Shown: in pieces, positions 10,528-18,690 of the stretch
How positions within the stretch are numbered: position 1 is the stretch's first letter
Layout: every line of letters begins with the position of its first letter
Source: JAFARE01 sp963777285
Lineage (GTDB): Bacteria; Chloroflexota; Dormibacteria; Aeolococcales; Aeolococcaceae
Direction: 5' to 3'
DNA length: 64,000 nt
NCBI GenBank assembly: GCA_963777285.1
Contig: CAVZPR010000002.1
Location: 1,359,088 to 1,423,087 of the forward strand
Notes under the pieces: model-generated
Seen by the model: the letters and a program-made list of their open reading frames with translations, nothing else
Databases searched by the model: none
What the model was told of the DNA's origin: nothing
Program-made: the position numbers and the translations under genes

Positions 10528-12168
10528 GTGTTGTCGAGCGGGCTGGGCCTGGTCCTGGCGCCGGGTCTGCCGGCCGTCGCCGCGCTGCTGGCGTACGCGA
10601 TGCCGGGCCGCCTGGCGCGCGCTGCCCAGCTCACCGGCCTGCTGGGTGTCGCCGCGTGCCTCGCCGTGCTCGGCGTCGACGCCGCGCTGGTGGCCGGCGG
10701 CGGCCGCGTCCAGGCCTCGCTCGGCGGCGAGATCGGCGGCGTGGCCCTGCTGCTGCGCTCCGACCCGATCGGGGTGGTGGTGGCCACCGCCGCGGCCGTG
10801 GCCGGCGCGCTCGCGCTTGCCGGGCAGCGCTGGCGGCGGCATCAGGTGGTCGGCATCCTCGTCTGCCTGACGGGCAGCGTGGTCGCGGCGCTGGCCGGCG
10901 ACGCGGTGACGCTCTTCGCCGGCGCCGAGGTGGCCAGCCTGGGCACGCTGGTCATGCTCATGGCGCCGCGGCGGCGCGTTGGGCGCGGGCTCCTGGCGGC
11001 CCTGGCGCTGGAGCACATCAGCGCCGTCGGCCTGCTGGCAGCGGCGGCGCTGCTGGTGGTCGCGCAGGGGACGTCGGCGTTCGCGGCGCTGCCCACGGGC
11101 GCCGTCACCGCCGCGGTCGCCTGGCCCTGGGCCGTGGCGGGTGCGATCCGCATCATCGCGCCCGGCTTCGTACCCGCTCGGGGCACCGGCGTGCCCACGG
11201 GCGCCTGGGCGGCGGTGGGGGCTGTGCCCTGCGCCGCGGCGATCCTGCTGCGCCTGCGCGAGGCGGCGTCCGGCGCGCCCCTCCCGGCCCCGGTCCTGGT
11301 CACCCTCGCCGCGTTCGGCGGGGTGGTGGCGATTGCCGGTGCGGCCGCGGCCATCAGGTACCGCGGCTCGCCCGCGCTTGCCGGACGCGGGCTCGCCGTG
11401 GTGGCGGCGGCGCCGGTGGTGGCGCTCACGGGCTTCTCCGGCGCGGCGGCGACGGGGGTCGCCGCCGGGTTGTGCGCCCTCGAGCTGTGCGTCGCCGCAA
11501 GCCCGGCCTGGGAGCGCCCCGCGCGCCACGGCGGCGCCTGGCTGGCCGCCGCAGCGCTGCTCATGGCCGGCGGCCTGCCGCTGGGCTTCGGCACCAGCGC
11601 GCTGGTGCTCGAGCTGGGGTCGGTGGCCGCGCTGCGCCGGGCAGGGTTGGCGCTGCTGGTGTCGCTGCTGATCGCGGCTGCGGGCGCCGCGGCCGCCGCG
11701 GTCACGGTGGCGCGCACCGTATTCCGCACCGAGCGCGCCCACGTGCTGCCGGCGCCGCTGGCCGCGGCCGCGGTTCTGGTGTCGGCGGTGGCCGCGCTGC
11801 TCCCCGGCGGCGTGGCCACGACCGTCAACCTGCTCGCGTCCGGCGGCGCGTCGCGGCCGGCGGGCGTGGCCGCGGTGCTCGGGCCGGGGGGCGGCTGGGC
11901 GGGTGGGTACTTCGTCGTCGCCGTGCTGTTCCTGGTGATCGCGGGCGGGGCCGCGCTGCGCCTTGGCGGGGTCGCGCTGCCCGCCCCCACCAGCCGAGCC
12001 GCCGAGCCGCGCGGCGGCCGGGTGCCGGTGGCGGGCTGGCGCGCGGCGCGCCAGCCTGTGCAGCTCCTGCTGCTCGCCGGCGCCGCGGTCGACGACTGGC
12101 TCCTGGTGCAGCCGCAGCTTCCCCTCCTGGTGGGCGGCTCGCTGCTCGCCCTCCTGCTGATCCACTGA
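10528..12168 (+). CDS. Divergent complex-I-like (NuoL/M/N-type) membrane protein
   Basis: 546 aa, almost entirely hydrophobic, with an estimated 14 or so helices. Position in the operon and patches such as LLRSDPIGVVVATAAAVAG (NuoL/M: xDxxSxxFxxxxxxxG) and GGLPLGFGTSALVLE (family: GxPPxxGFxxK) suggest a distant proton-conducting antiporter-like subunit. It contains no lysine, although the canonical antiporter subunits use conserved membrane-embedded Lys residues for proton transfer. GTG start at 10528. It is translationally coupled (TGATG) to the next gene. The family call is tentative; a structural search would decide. Confidence 0.5.
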   Translation: MLSSGLGLVLAPGLPAVAALLAYAMPGRLARAAQLTGLLGVAACLAVLGVDAALVAGGGRVQASLGGEIGGVALLLRSDPIGVVVATAAAVAGALALAGQRWRRHQVVGILVCLTGSVVAALAGDAVTLFAGAEVASLGTLVMLMAPRRRVGRGLLAALALEHISAVGLLAAAALLVVAQGTSAFAALPTGAVTAAVAWPWAVAGAIRIIAPGFVPARGTGVPTGAWAAVGAVPCAAAILLRLREAASGAPLPAPVLVTLAAFGGVVAIAGAAAAIRYRGSPALAGRGLAVVAAAPVVALTGFSGAAATGVAAGLCALELCVAASPAWERPARHGGAWLAAAALLMAGGLPLGFGTSALVLELGSVAALRRAGLALLVSLLIAAAGAAAAAVTVARTVFRTERAHVLPAPLAAAAVLVSAVAALLPGGVATTVNLLASGGASRPAGVAAVLGPGGGWAGGYFVVAVLFLVIAGGAALRLGGVALPAPTSRAAEPRGGRVPVAGWRAARQPVQLLLLAGAAVDDWLLVQPQLPLLVGGSLLALLLIH

Positions 12169-12803
12169 TGACCGGCGTCGAGCCGCTGCTCTCGATCGCC
12201 GGCGTGATCGCGGCCGTCGTGGCCATGCTGGTCGACGGGCGCAACGCGGTGACCGCCGCCGCGGTGGCCGTCGCGGCGGGGCTGGCGCCGACGGTCGCCG
12301 GCGTCGGTGCGGCCTCGCTGCTGGTGCCCGGGGGAGCCGCCGCAGCGGTCGTCGTCGCCGGCTGGGTCAGCCGCCGCGCCGCGCGTCACCTGCCCTGGGT
12401 GGCCGGCCTGGACCCGCTGGTGCCGGCGTTCGCCCCGTCGCAGCAGCTCTTCGGGCGGCGCAGCGTGCGCGCCTGGGCGGCCGCGGTGGCCGTGCCGATC
12501 GCGTCCTGGGTGAGCTTCACCGTGCCCATCGGGGAGATCACGGGCGTCCAGGGGGTGCTGTTTCCGGTGGCGTACGTGTGGGCCTGCGGAGGGCTCCGCC
12601 TGGTGGTGGCCCGCACCCTGGAGGACATCGCCGTCGGCGTGGCCATGGTGGGGCTCGCCGGCTCGGCCGCATGGCAGCTGCGGGGCGGGCCAGACGCCCT
12701 CGCCGGGGCCGCGGCGCTGGCGTCGCTGGCCCCGCTGGCCGCGCTGGTGGTCGGCTGGCTCGGGGGCCGGCACGCGCGGCGGCCCGCGGAGCAGGCCGGG
12801 TGA
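12168..12803 (+). CDS. Hydrophobic protein of the complex-I-like operon
   Basis: 211 aa with about six or seven hydrophobic segments and no lysine. ATG at 12168 overlaps the previous stop (TGATG), and its stop overlaps the next start (GTGA), so it lies in the middle of a tightly coupled operon. One polar loop contains Arg and Gln (about residues 90-100, FAPSQQLFGRR). Its size and place would suit a HyfE-like or NuoK/J-like subunit, but I see no decisive motif. Confidence 0.55.
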   Translation: MTGVEPLLSIAGVIAAVVAMLVDGRNAVTAAAVAVAAGLAPTVAGVGAASLLVPGGAAAAVVVAGWVSRRAARHLPWVAGLDPLVPAFAPSQQLFGRRSVRAWAAAVAVPIASWVSFTVPIGEITGVQGVLFPVAYVWACGGLRLVVARTLEDIAVGVAMVGLAGSAAWQLRGGPDALAGAAALASLAPLAALVVGWLGGRHARRPAEQAG

Positions 12804-14062
12804 CGCCGCTGGCCGTCGCCGCCGTGTGGGCGGGCGCAGGGCTGACGGGGGCGGCTGTGCTGCCCGCGGCCAGGCTGCGGCGGCTCGGCGTGCTGGTCCC
12901 CTTCGCCGGGCTCACGGCGCTGCTGTTCGCCGTGGTCGTGCCGCACCTGGCGGTGCCCACCGGGGGCGCTCCCGGGGCGCTGCAGCTGGACCGCACCGCG
13001 CAGGGATTGCTCATGGCCGCCGCCATCTCCGTGGCGCTGATGCTGGTGATGGCGCCCACCATCGAGGGCCCGGAGCTGATCACCCTCGGCCTGGTCGGGG
13101 CGTCGGCGGTGATCGCCCTGACCGCGACGAGCCCGGTGGTGTGGGCGCTGGCGCTGCTCGGCGGCGTGGCCACGATTGCGCTGCGCTGGATCGCCGTCGC
13201 TCCCGGCCGGGTGACGCTCGCCGCCGGCCGCGTGGCCATCGGCGGCGGCGCGGTGCTGCTGGCGGCGGCGCCCTTCCTGCCGGTCGCCGGGGTCGCGGCC
13301 GGGGCACGCCCCGTGCTCGTCGCCGCGCTGCTCGCCTGCGGCGCGGCAGCGCTCCTCGGGCTGCTCCCCCTGGGCGGGTGGGCGCTCGGCGGCGTGGCCA
13401 CGCTGCGGCCGGTCGAGGCGTCGGCGTGGCCGCTCCTGCTCGCCCCGGCGGTCCTGCTCAGCGCCGAGCGCATGCCCGCGGCATTGCCGGTGCTGGGGGC
13501 GGCCACCCTGGGCAGCCTCCTCCTGGGTATGGGCGTGGCCACCTCGCTGTGGCACGGATTCTTCGCGTTGCGCGTCCCCGAGGAGCGGCGCTACGCGCGC
13601 GTGTTCGTGGCCGATCTGGGCCTCGCCGCGGCGGCGATCGGCAGCGGGCACCCCGGGCTGGCCCAGACCGGCGGACTCTTCCTGGTGCTCACCCATCTCC
13701 TGGTGGGGCCGCTGCTGCTGCAACCGCCGGAGCGCTGGCGCAGCCGGCCGCGGCGCCTGGCCTGGCTGCTGCTCAGCGGCGTCCCGCCCACGCCCGCGTT
13801 CTGGGGCCGGTTCCTGCTGCTCGAGGGCCTGGGGCAGGTGTCGGTGGCGACGCTGATCCTCGTGGCTCTGGCGATGGGGCTCGCGTTCCTGGCCGCGGTG
13901 CTCGGCGCGCGGGGCTCGGGCGAGAGCCCGTCGGGGCGGGGGATCGCGGCGGGCCCGCACGGGATGGCGGCGCTGGCCGCGGGCTGGCTGGTGGTCGTGG
14001 CCGGCGCCGCGCTGGGGCTGCTGTCCCAGGCCGGCGCGACCGCCATCTTCGGGCCGGGCTGA
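12800..14062 (+). CDS. NuoN/HyfF-like antiporter-type subunit, lysine-free
   Basis: 420 aa, polytopic. The clearest member of the operon: GVPPTPAFWGRFLLLEGL matches the GxPPxxGFxxKxxL block of NuoN/NuoM and hydrogenase-4 antiporter subunits, but the family Lys is Arg here. An earlier TIEGPELITLGL block resembles the helix preceding the discontinuous helix. No lysine anywhere. GTG start overlapping the upstream stop; its own stop overlaps the next ATG. No hydrophilic NADH, quinone or hydrogenase subunits are encoded nearby, so function as part of a respiratory complex is not supported by context. Confidence 0.6.
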   Translation: MTPLAVAAVWAGAGLTGAAVLPAARLRRLGVLVPFAGLTALLFAVVVPHLAVPTGGAPGALQLDRTAQGLLMAAAISVALMLVMAPTIEGPELITLGLVGASAVIALTATSPVVWALALLGGVATIALRWIAVAPGRVTLAAGRVAIGGGAVLLAAAPFLPVAGVAAGARPVLVAALLACGAAALLGLLPLGGWALGGVATLRPVEASAWPLLLAPAVLLSAERMPAALPVLGAATLGSLLLGMGVATSLWHGFFALRVPEERRYARVFVADLGLAAAAIGSGHPGLAQTGGLFLVLTHLLVGPLLLQPPERWRSRPRRLAWLLLSGVPPTPAFWGRFLLLEGLGQVSVATLILVALAMGLAFLAAVLGARGSGESPSGRGIAAGPHGMAALAAGWLVVVAGAALGLLSQAGATAIFGPG

Positions 14063-14793
14063 TGGATCCGCTGGGCGTGCTCCAGGCGGTGATCGGCCTC
14101 GCCGCGTATCCGGGAGGATTGCTCCTCGTCGCCGCGGCGCTGCTGTTTCGGGCCGCCGCGGGCCTGCACGCCGGACGGCAGCCGCTGGCGGCGGGAGGCG
14201 TCGCCGGGATGGCGCTGGCCGACGTCGCCGTGGCCCTGGCGCCGCTGCCGCACTCGCCCGTGGAGTCGCTGCCCCCGGCCGCCGGGGCGGCGCCCAACCT
14301 GGCGGTCGCGGTGATGCTCCTGGCGGCGGCGCTGAGCCTGGCCGCCGGCGGCCGCTGGGACCGGCGCCACCTGGTGGCCGCGCTGATCGCGCTGGTACCT
14401 CTGGCGGCGATCGCCGCCGGGGCCGCCACGCTGTCGCTGCCCACGATCAGCGTGCTGCCCGCCGCGGCGCCCCTGGCGGCGCGTGCCGGGGCCGCCGCCG
14501 CGCTGCTGCTCACGGCGCCGCTGCTGTGCGACGCCTTCGGGCGCGGGGCCGCGGCGCAGCGGGCTGTGCTCACCGCGGCGTGCGCGATCCTGGCGCTGTC
14601 GCTGCTCACGCCGGCCAACCTCGACGGCGCGCAGGCCGCGCTGGCAGCGGCTGCGGTGGTCGCGGGGGTGGCAGCCTACGGGGTGCTGCTGCGCGCGGCC
14701 CGCGAGGTGGTGCGGCGCGCGCCCGTGGTGGTGCTCGGAATCGCCACGCTCGCCGGTGTCGCCTCGGTGGCCGCCGTCGCCGTGGCGCGCTGA
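14062..14793 (+). CDS. Hydrophobic protein, possible NuoH/HyfC-like, lysine-free
   Basis: 243 aa, very alanine-rich, about six or seven hydrophobic helices. The N-terminal YPGGLLLVAAALLFR and the loop ALAPLPHSPVESLP recall the first helix and loop of NuoH/HyfC/EchB proteins, which are the membrane anchors for the quinone-site subunits. ATG overlaps the upstream stop (TGATG); last gene of the operon. Without the partner hydrophilic subunits the role is open. The similarity is weak and the name should be taken as a lead. Confidence 0.45.
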   Translation: MDPLGVLQAVIGLAAYPGGLLLVAAALLFRAAAGLHAGRQPLAAGGVAGMALADVAVALAPLPHSPVESLPPAAGAAPNLAVAVMLLAAALSLAAGGRWDRRHLVAALIALVPLAAIAAGAATLSLPTISVLPAAAPLAARAGAAAALLLTAPLLCDAFGRGAAAQRAVLTAACAILALSLLTPANLDGAQAALAAAAVVAGVAAYGVLLRAAREVVRRAPVVVLGIATLAGVASVAAVAVAR

Positions 14794-14937
14794 GGCATGG
14801 GGCGACCGCTAGGTGAGGTGCCCTGCCGGTGCTAGGATGGAATGGTCGGAGCGGTGCGGTCCGGCGGGACCGGGACGGCACGATCACCGCGCCACGTGGA
14901 CTCCCTTACATAACTTGAATGTGAACGATCCCTTGCC

Positions 14938-15603
14938 GTGCCGATGATGCGAATCGTGCTCGCGTCATCCTCGCCGCGCCGTCGTGAGCTGCTGGTGAGG
15001 GCAGGGATCCGTTTCAGCGTCGTCGACCCGCCCGAGGATGCGGACGTGCCGCCCAGCGTCTGCGCCGACCTCGCGGTGCAATTGATCGCCCGCCAGAAGG
15101 CCGTGTCGGTGGCGGCGACCATGCCGCCGGGCACGTTCGTCCTCGCCGCCGACACCATGGTCGTCGGCCCCGGCGGACCGCTGGGCAAGCCGCGCACCGC
15201 GGACCGCGCCCGGCAGATGCTCGTCGATCTCCGCGGGCGGCGCCACACGGTGCTCACCGGCGTCTGCGCGCTGCGGGCGCCCGGCCAGGGCGAGGCGCTG
15301 GGCGTGAGCCGCTCGGCGGTGAAGATGCACCAGTTCTCCGACGCCGACCTGGAGACCTACGTGGCCTCGGGTGAGCCGCTCGACCGCGCCGGCGCCTACG
15401 CCATACAGGGCGGCGGCGGCGACCTCGTCGAGGCGGTCGCCGGCAGGGTCGACACGGTCATCGGCCTCGACGTGCCGCTGGCGCTGCGTCTGCTGATGGA
15501 GGCGGGGTATCCGGAGCCGCTTCCCCGGGCGTCCGACGTGTCGCTGACGCCGCCGCGCCCGCGGCGTCCGCTGACGCCGATGCGCACCGCGTCGCGGGTC
15601 TGA
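14938..15603 (+). CDS. maf: Maf-family nucleoside triphosphate pyrophosphatase
   Basis: 221 aa. The Maf signature is clear: LASSSPRRRELL at the N-terminus, ADTMVV (catalytic acidic residue), GKPRT, LTGVC, and GAYAIQGGGGDLVEAVAG. These enzymes hydrolyse non-canonical or methylated NTPs to NMP and PPi in the cytoplasm. The start is either GTG 14938 or ATG 14944/14947; the family begins at MxxxLASxSPRR, which favours the ATGs. It is followed by a lipoprotein gene and the rplU-rpmA-obgE group, a common neighbourhood for maf. Confidence 0.9.
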   Translation: MPMMRIVLASSSPRRRELLVRAGIRFSVVDPPEDADVPPSVCADLAVQLIARQKAVSVAATMPPGTFVLAADTMVVGPGGPLGKPRTADRARQMLVDLRGRRHTVLTGVCALRAPGQGEALGVSRSAVKMHQFSDADLETYVASGEPLDRAGAYAIQGGGGDLVEAVAGRVDTVIGLDVPLALRLLMEAGYPEPLPRASDVSLTPPRPRRPLTPMRTASRV

Positions 15604-15614
15604 CCGCCCCGGCG

Positions 15615-16607
15615 TTGCGCCGGGGGGCGGCCGCGGCCGCCGCCACGTTCCTGGGTGCGGCGCTGCTGCCACTGCTGGCAGGCTGCGGCGGCACGGGGCA
15701 GATCTCCGTGACGCTGAACGCAGGCGGCGGCGCCGGCACGGTGTCGTACAAGCCGGGGCAGAGCGCGACCTTCACCGCGATCGTGCTCAACAACGGGCCC
15801 GGGGACGCGCCCGGCGTCGCCGTCACCGTGGCCCTGCCCCCCAGCTTCCGCTACGAGGCGACCGACGTCATCGACGACAGCGGCAGCGCCCGCACCCAGC
15901 CACTGGACGCCCGCGTCGGCTCGCCCGACCCGCAGTGGGGCTTCTGGGACATCGCCGCGCCCGGCTCGGGGGGCAACGTGGTCAAGATCGTGTTCAGCGT
16001 CGACGTCGAGGGATCGCCCGACGCGTACGACGTCAGCGCCCGGGCGCAGGGCGACAACACGTCGGGCATCGTGGTGAGCAAGTCGCTGGTGGTCGAGGTG
16101 ACGCCGGCGCCGGTGCTGGGGCTGCAGGCGCGGGTCGACGAGCAAACGCTGCACGCGGGCTCGACGGCGACGTACCGCGTGACCATCACCAACACGGGCA
16201 GCGCCAACGCCGACGGCGTGTCGCTGCTGGTCACGCTGCCCCCGGTCATGCAGTTCGATTCCAGCGTCACGCCCTTCGCCGGCAACGCGTCGCGCTCCAG
16301 CCCGATCAACCCGGTGCGGGGCAGCGTCGAGGTCTTCTACGGCGGCTTCACGCTGCCCGCCGAGAGCACCGCGGGCCCGGGCTACGTGGTCGTCGCATTC
16401 CAGACGGTGGTGGTGCCGGCGCCGGAGGGCGGCACCTTCGCCATCAGCGCGGAGGCCACGGACAGCGACGGCGACATCGTGAATCTCAACAAGGTGGCGA
16501 CGGTCACCGTGCAGCCGGGCGGTGGAACGGGCGGCGGCCTCTCCTCGCTGCTGCCGTCCCCGACGGCGCAGCCGGCTCCGTCGCCGACCCCATCGTCGCA
16601 GCAGTGA
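15615..16607 (+). CDS. DUF11-repeat lipoprotein
   Basis: 330 aa. A hydrophobic signal ending in LLPLLAGCGG is a good lipobox, so the protein is probably an anchored exported lipoprotein. Two DUF11-like beta-sandwich repeats follow at about 40-150 and 165-300: each starts with a SATFTAIVLNNGPGDAPGV or STATYRVTITNTGSANADGV pattern. The C-terminus is a Gly/Ser/Pro tail. TTG start at 15615. It lies between maf and rplU on the same strand. A cell-surface structural or adhesive role is typical for DUF11 proteins, but nothing here shows the partner. Confidence 0.75.
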   Translation: MRRGAAAAAATFLGAALLPLLAGCGGTGQISVTLNAGGGAGTVSYKPGQSATFTAIVLNNGPGDAPGVAVTVALPPSFRYEATDVIDDSGSARTQPLDARVGSPDPQWGFWDIAAPGSGGNVVKIVFSVDVEGSPDAYDVSARAQGDNTSGIVVSKSLVVEVTPAPVLGLQARVDEQTLHAGSTATYRVTITNTGSANADGVSLLVTLPPVMQFDSSVTPFAGNASRSSPINPVRGSVEVFYGGFTLPAESTAGPGYVVVAFQTVVVPAPEGGTFAISAEATDSDGDIVNLNKVATVTVQPGGGTGGGLSSLLPSPTAQPAPSPTPSSQQ

Positions 16608-16614
16608 GCCATGC

Positions 16615-16686
16615 TATTCTCGGCCGGCGCGCCAGCAGTGAGCAGGGCTTTTCGCTGGGAAGAGCCGGCCCCGCGGCATAACGACG
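16615..16686 (+). promoter_or_regulatory. rplU leader with hairpin (L21-leader-like)
   Basis: A -10-like TATTCT at 16615-16620 is followed by a roughly 66-nt leader holding GGCCGGC (16622-16628) and its perfect complement GCCGGCC (16664-16670). The stem encloses a 35-nt loop ending shortly before the rplU ATG. Autoregulatory leaders are known before rplU in other bacteria; the same role here is inference. Confidence 0.4.
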
Positions 16687-17076
16687 ATGTACGCAATCCT
16701 CAAGCACGGCGGTCATCAGTACCGCGTCACCTCCGGCGACCGGCTCCTGGTCGATCGCATCCCCGCCGAGGTCGGCTCGTCGGTGACGCTGGAGCACGTG
16801 CTGCTGCTGGTGGACGGCGCTGACGGCGGCGACGGCGGCGGCGAGGTGGCCAAGGCGCATGTGACCGCGACGGTCGTCGCGCACCGTCGCGGTCGCAAGC
16901 TGCGCGTGTTCACGTACAAGGCGAAGAAGCGCCACCGCCGCACCCTCGGGCACCGCAGCCAGCTCACCGAGCTGCGCATCGATGACGTGGTCACCGCCGC
17001 GGCGCCGAAACCCGCGCGTGCCGCGAAGCGCGCGCCTGCGCCGCGCAAGAAGGCGGCGGCAGCCGATGGCGCATAA
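16687..17076 (+). CDS. rplU: 50S ribosomal protein L21
   Basis: 129 aa, beginning MYAILKHGGHQYRV as in the family (MYAxxxxGGKQYxV) and holding the KRRRxxGHR-type block KKRHRRTLGHRSQLTELRI. It has an Ala/Lys/Arg-rich C-terminal extension (from about residue 103) that most L21 proteins lack. It overlaps rpmA by 11 nt, the conserved rplU-rpmA order. Confidence 0.96.
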   Translation: MYAILKHGGHQYRVTSGDRLLVDRIPAEVGSSVTLEHVLLLVDGADGGDGGGEVAKAHVTATVVAHRRGRKLRVFTYKAKKRHRRTLGHRSQLTELRIDDVVTAAAPKPARAAKRAPAPRKKAAAADGA

Positions 17077-17386
17077 GAAGGGCGGCGGCAGCTCGCGCAA
17101 CGGGCGCGACAGCAACGCCAAACGCCTCGGCGTGAAGCGCCACAGCGGCGAGGTCGTGCTCGCGGGCAGCATCCTGGTGCGGCAGCGCGGCACGCGCATC
17201 CTCGCGGGTGAGAACGTCGGCGTCGGCCGCGACCACACGCTCTTCGCGCTGCGCAGCGGCACGGTCGCATACGACCACACCGGTCACGACCGCACGCGCG
17301 CCAACGTGCGCGCCATGCCCGTGCTGCGCATCGGCGAGATGATCGAGGACGTGGCCCAGGCGGAGCGCGCCGAGGCGGCCGGATAG
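17066..17386 (+). CDS. rpmA: 50S ribosomal protein L27
   Basis: 106 aa, starting MAHKKGGGSSRNGRDSNAKR, the invariant L27 N-terminus that reaches the peptidyl-transferase centre; RQRGTRILAGENVGVGRDHTLFAL is the core signature. No processed N-terminal extension of the Firmicutes type is present. The C-terminal tail (IEDVAQAERAEAAG) is slightly extended. Start overlaps rplU; its stop TAG overlaps the inferred obgE start. Confidence 0.97.
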   Translation: MAHKKGGGSSRNGRDSNAKRLGVKRHSGEVVLAGSILVRQRGTRILAGENVGVGRDHTLFALRSGTVAYDHTGHDRTRANVRAMPVLRIGEMIEDVAQAERAEAAG

Positions 17387-18690
17387 CGGGCGGCGACGCG
17401 TTCCTCGACGAGGTCGACGTCGACGTCGTCGCGGGATCCGGCGGGCGGGGGGCGGTGAGCTTTCGCCGCGAGAAGTACGTGCCCGCGGGAGGGCCCGACG
17501 GAGGTGACGGCGGCCGCGGCGGCGACGTCGTGCTGGTGGCCGACTCCGACGACACGACGCTGACCTGGTTCCGCGACCGGCGCCGCTTCGCCGCGCAGAG
17601 CGGACGCCCCGGTGAGGGCGGCAAGCGCAGCGGTCACGACGGCGCCACGCTGCTGCTGCACGTGCCCGCGGGTACGCTGGTGCGCGACGGCGTGCGCACC
17701 CTCGCCGATCTCGACGCGCGCGGCGCGCGCACGGTCGTGGCGCGCGGCGGCAGGGGAGGGCGGGGCAACGCGCGCTTCGCCACCTCGACCAACCAGGCGC
17801 CGCGCCTCGGCGAGCTTGGCGAGCGCGGCGAGCGGCGCCGCCTGCACCTGGAGCTGAAGCTCATCGCAGACGTGGGCATCGTCGGGCTGCCCAATGCGGG
17901 CAAGTCGACCCTGCTCCGCGCGCTCACCGGCGCGCGGCCGCGCATCGGCGCCTATCCGTTCACCACGCTGCACCCCAACCTGGGCGTCGCCACGCTCGAC
18001 GACGGGCGCGCGTTGGTGCTCGCGGACGTGCCCGGGCTCATCGAGGGTGCGCACCTCGGTGCCGGACTGGGCCAGGAGTTCCTGCGCCACGTGGAGCGCA
18101 CGCGCGCGCTCATCCACCTGGTGGACGCATCGCTCGGCGCCGCCGCCGCGGCGGATGCGGTGGCCGCGATCCGCGCCGAGCTGCGCGCGTTCAACCCCGC
18201 CCTGGCGCAGCGTCCCGAGGTGCTCGCGCTCAACAAGATCGACACCCCGGACGGCGCTGCCGCCGCGCGCGAGCTCGCGCAGCGATGGCCCGGCGCCATC
18301 GCCATATCGGCGATCGCGAACCAGGGCTGCGCCGAGCTGCTGGCGCGAGCCGCCATCGCGGCATCGCGATCTGAGACGCCGCCGTCCGTGTCCGCCGCCA
18401 CCGCCGGCGAGGACGGAGAGCACCGCGTGTACCGGCACAGCGCGCGCCGCACAGCGCCCGTGATCACGCGCGAGGGTGACGCGTATCGGGTCAGCGGCGC
18501 GTCGATCGAGCGCGCCGTGGCGATGACCGACATGGACAGCGACGAGGCGGTGGCACGGCTGCAGCGGCGCATGCGCAGCGGTGGCGTCGACGCCGCGCTC
18601 GCCGCCGCCGGCTGCGTCGACGGCGACACGGTGCGCATCGGTGACATCGAGTTCACGTACCGCGAAGCTGAGGGGCGCGGTGCACGCTAG
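17383..18690 (+). CDS. obgE: GTPase Obg/CgtA
   Basis: Essential ribosome-assembly GTPase. The glycine-rich Obg fold is clear (SFRREKYVPAGGPDGGDGGRGGDV split over 17455-17530), followed by the G domain with G1 GLPNAGKST, G3 DVPGLIEG and G4 NKID, and a C-terminal OCT domain ending ...VRIGDIEFTY. The family N-terminus (xFLDEVDVDVVAGSGGRGAVSF) is in frame from 17401, but no ATG, GTG or TTG precedes it. The first canonical start is GTG 17455, which would remove about 24 conserved residues. I place the start tentatively at ATA 17383, overlapping the rpmA stop as ATAG. Confidence 0.88.
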   Translation: MAGGDAFLDEVDVDVVAGSGGRGAVSFRREKYVPAGGPDGGDGGRGGDVVLVADSDDTTLTWFRDRRRFAAQSGRPGEGGKRSGHDGATLLLHVPAGTLVRDGVRTLADLDARGARTVVARGGRGGRGNARFATSTNQAPRLGELGERGERRRLHLELKLIADVGIVGLPNAGKSTLLRALTGARPRIGAYPFTTLHPNLGVATLDDGRALVLADVPGLIEGAHLGAGLGQEFLRHVERTRALIHLVDASLGAAAAADAVAAIRAELRAFNPALAQRPEVLALNKIDTPDGAAAARELAQRWPGAIAISAIANQGCAELLARAAIAASRSETPPSVSAATAGEDGEHRVYRHSARRTAPVITREGDAYRVSGASIERAVAMTDMDSDEAVARLQRRMRSGGVDAALAAAGCVDGDTVRIGDIEFTYREAEGRGAR

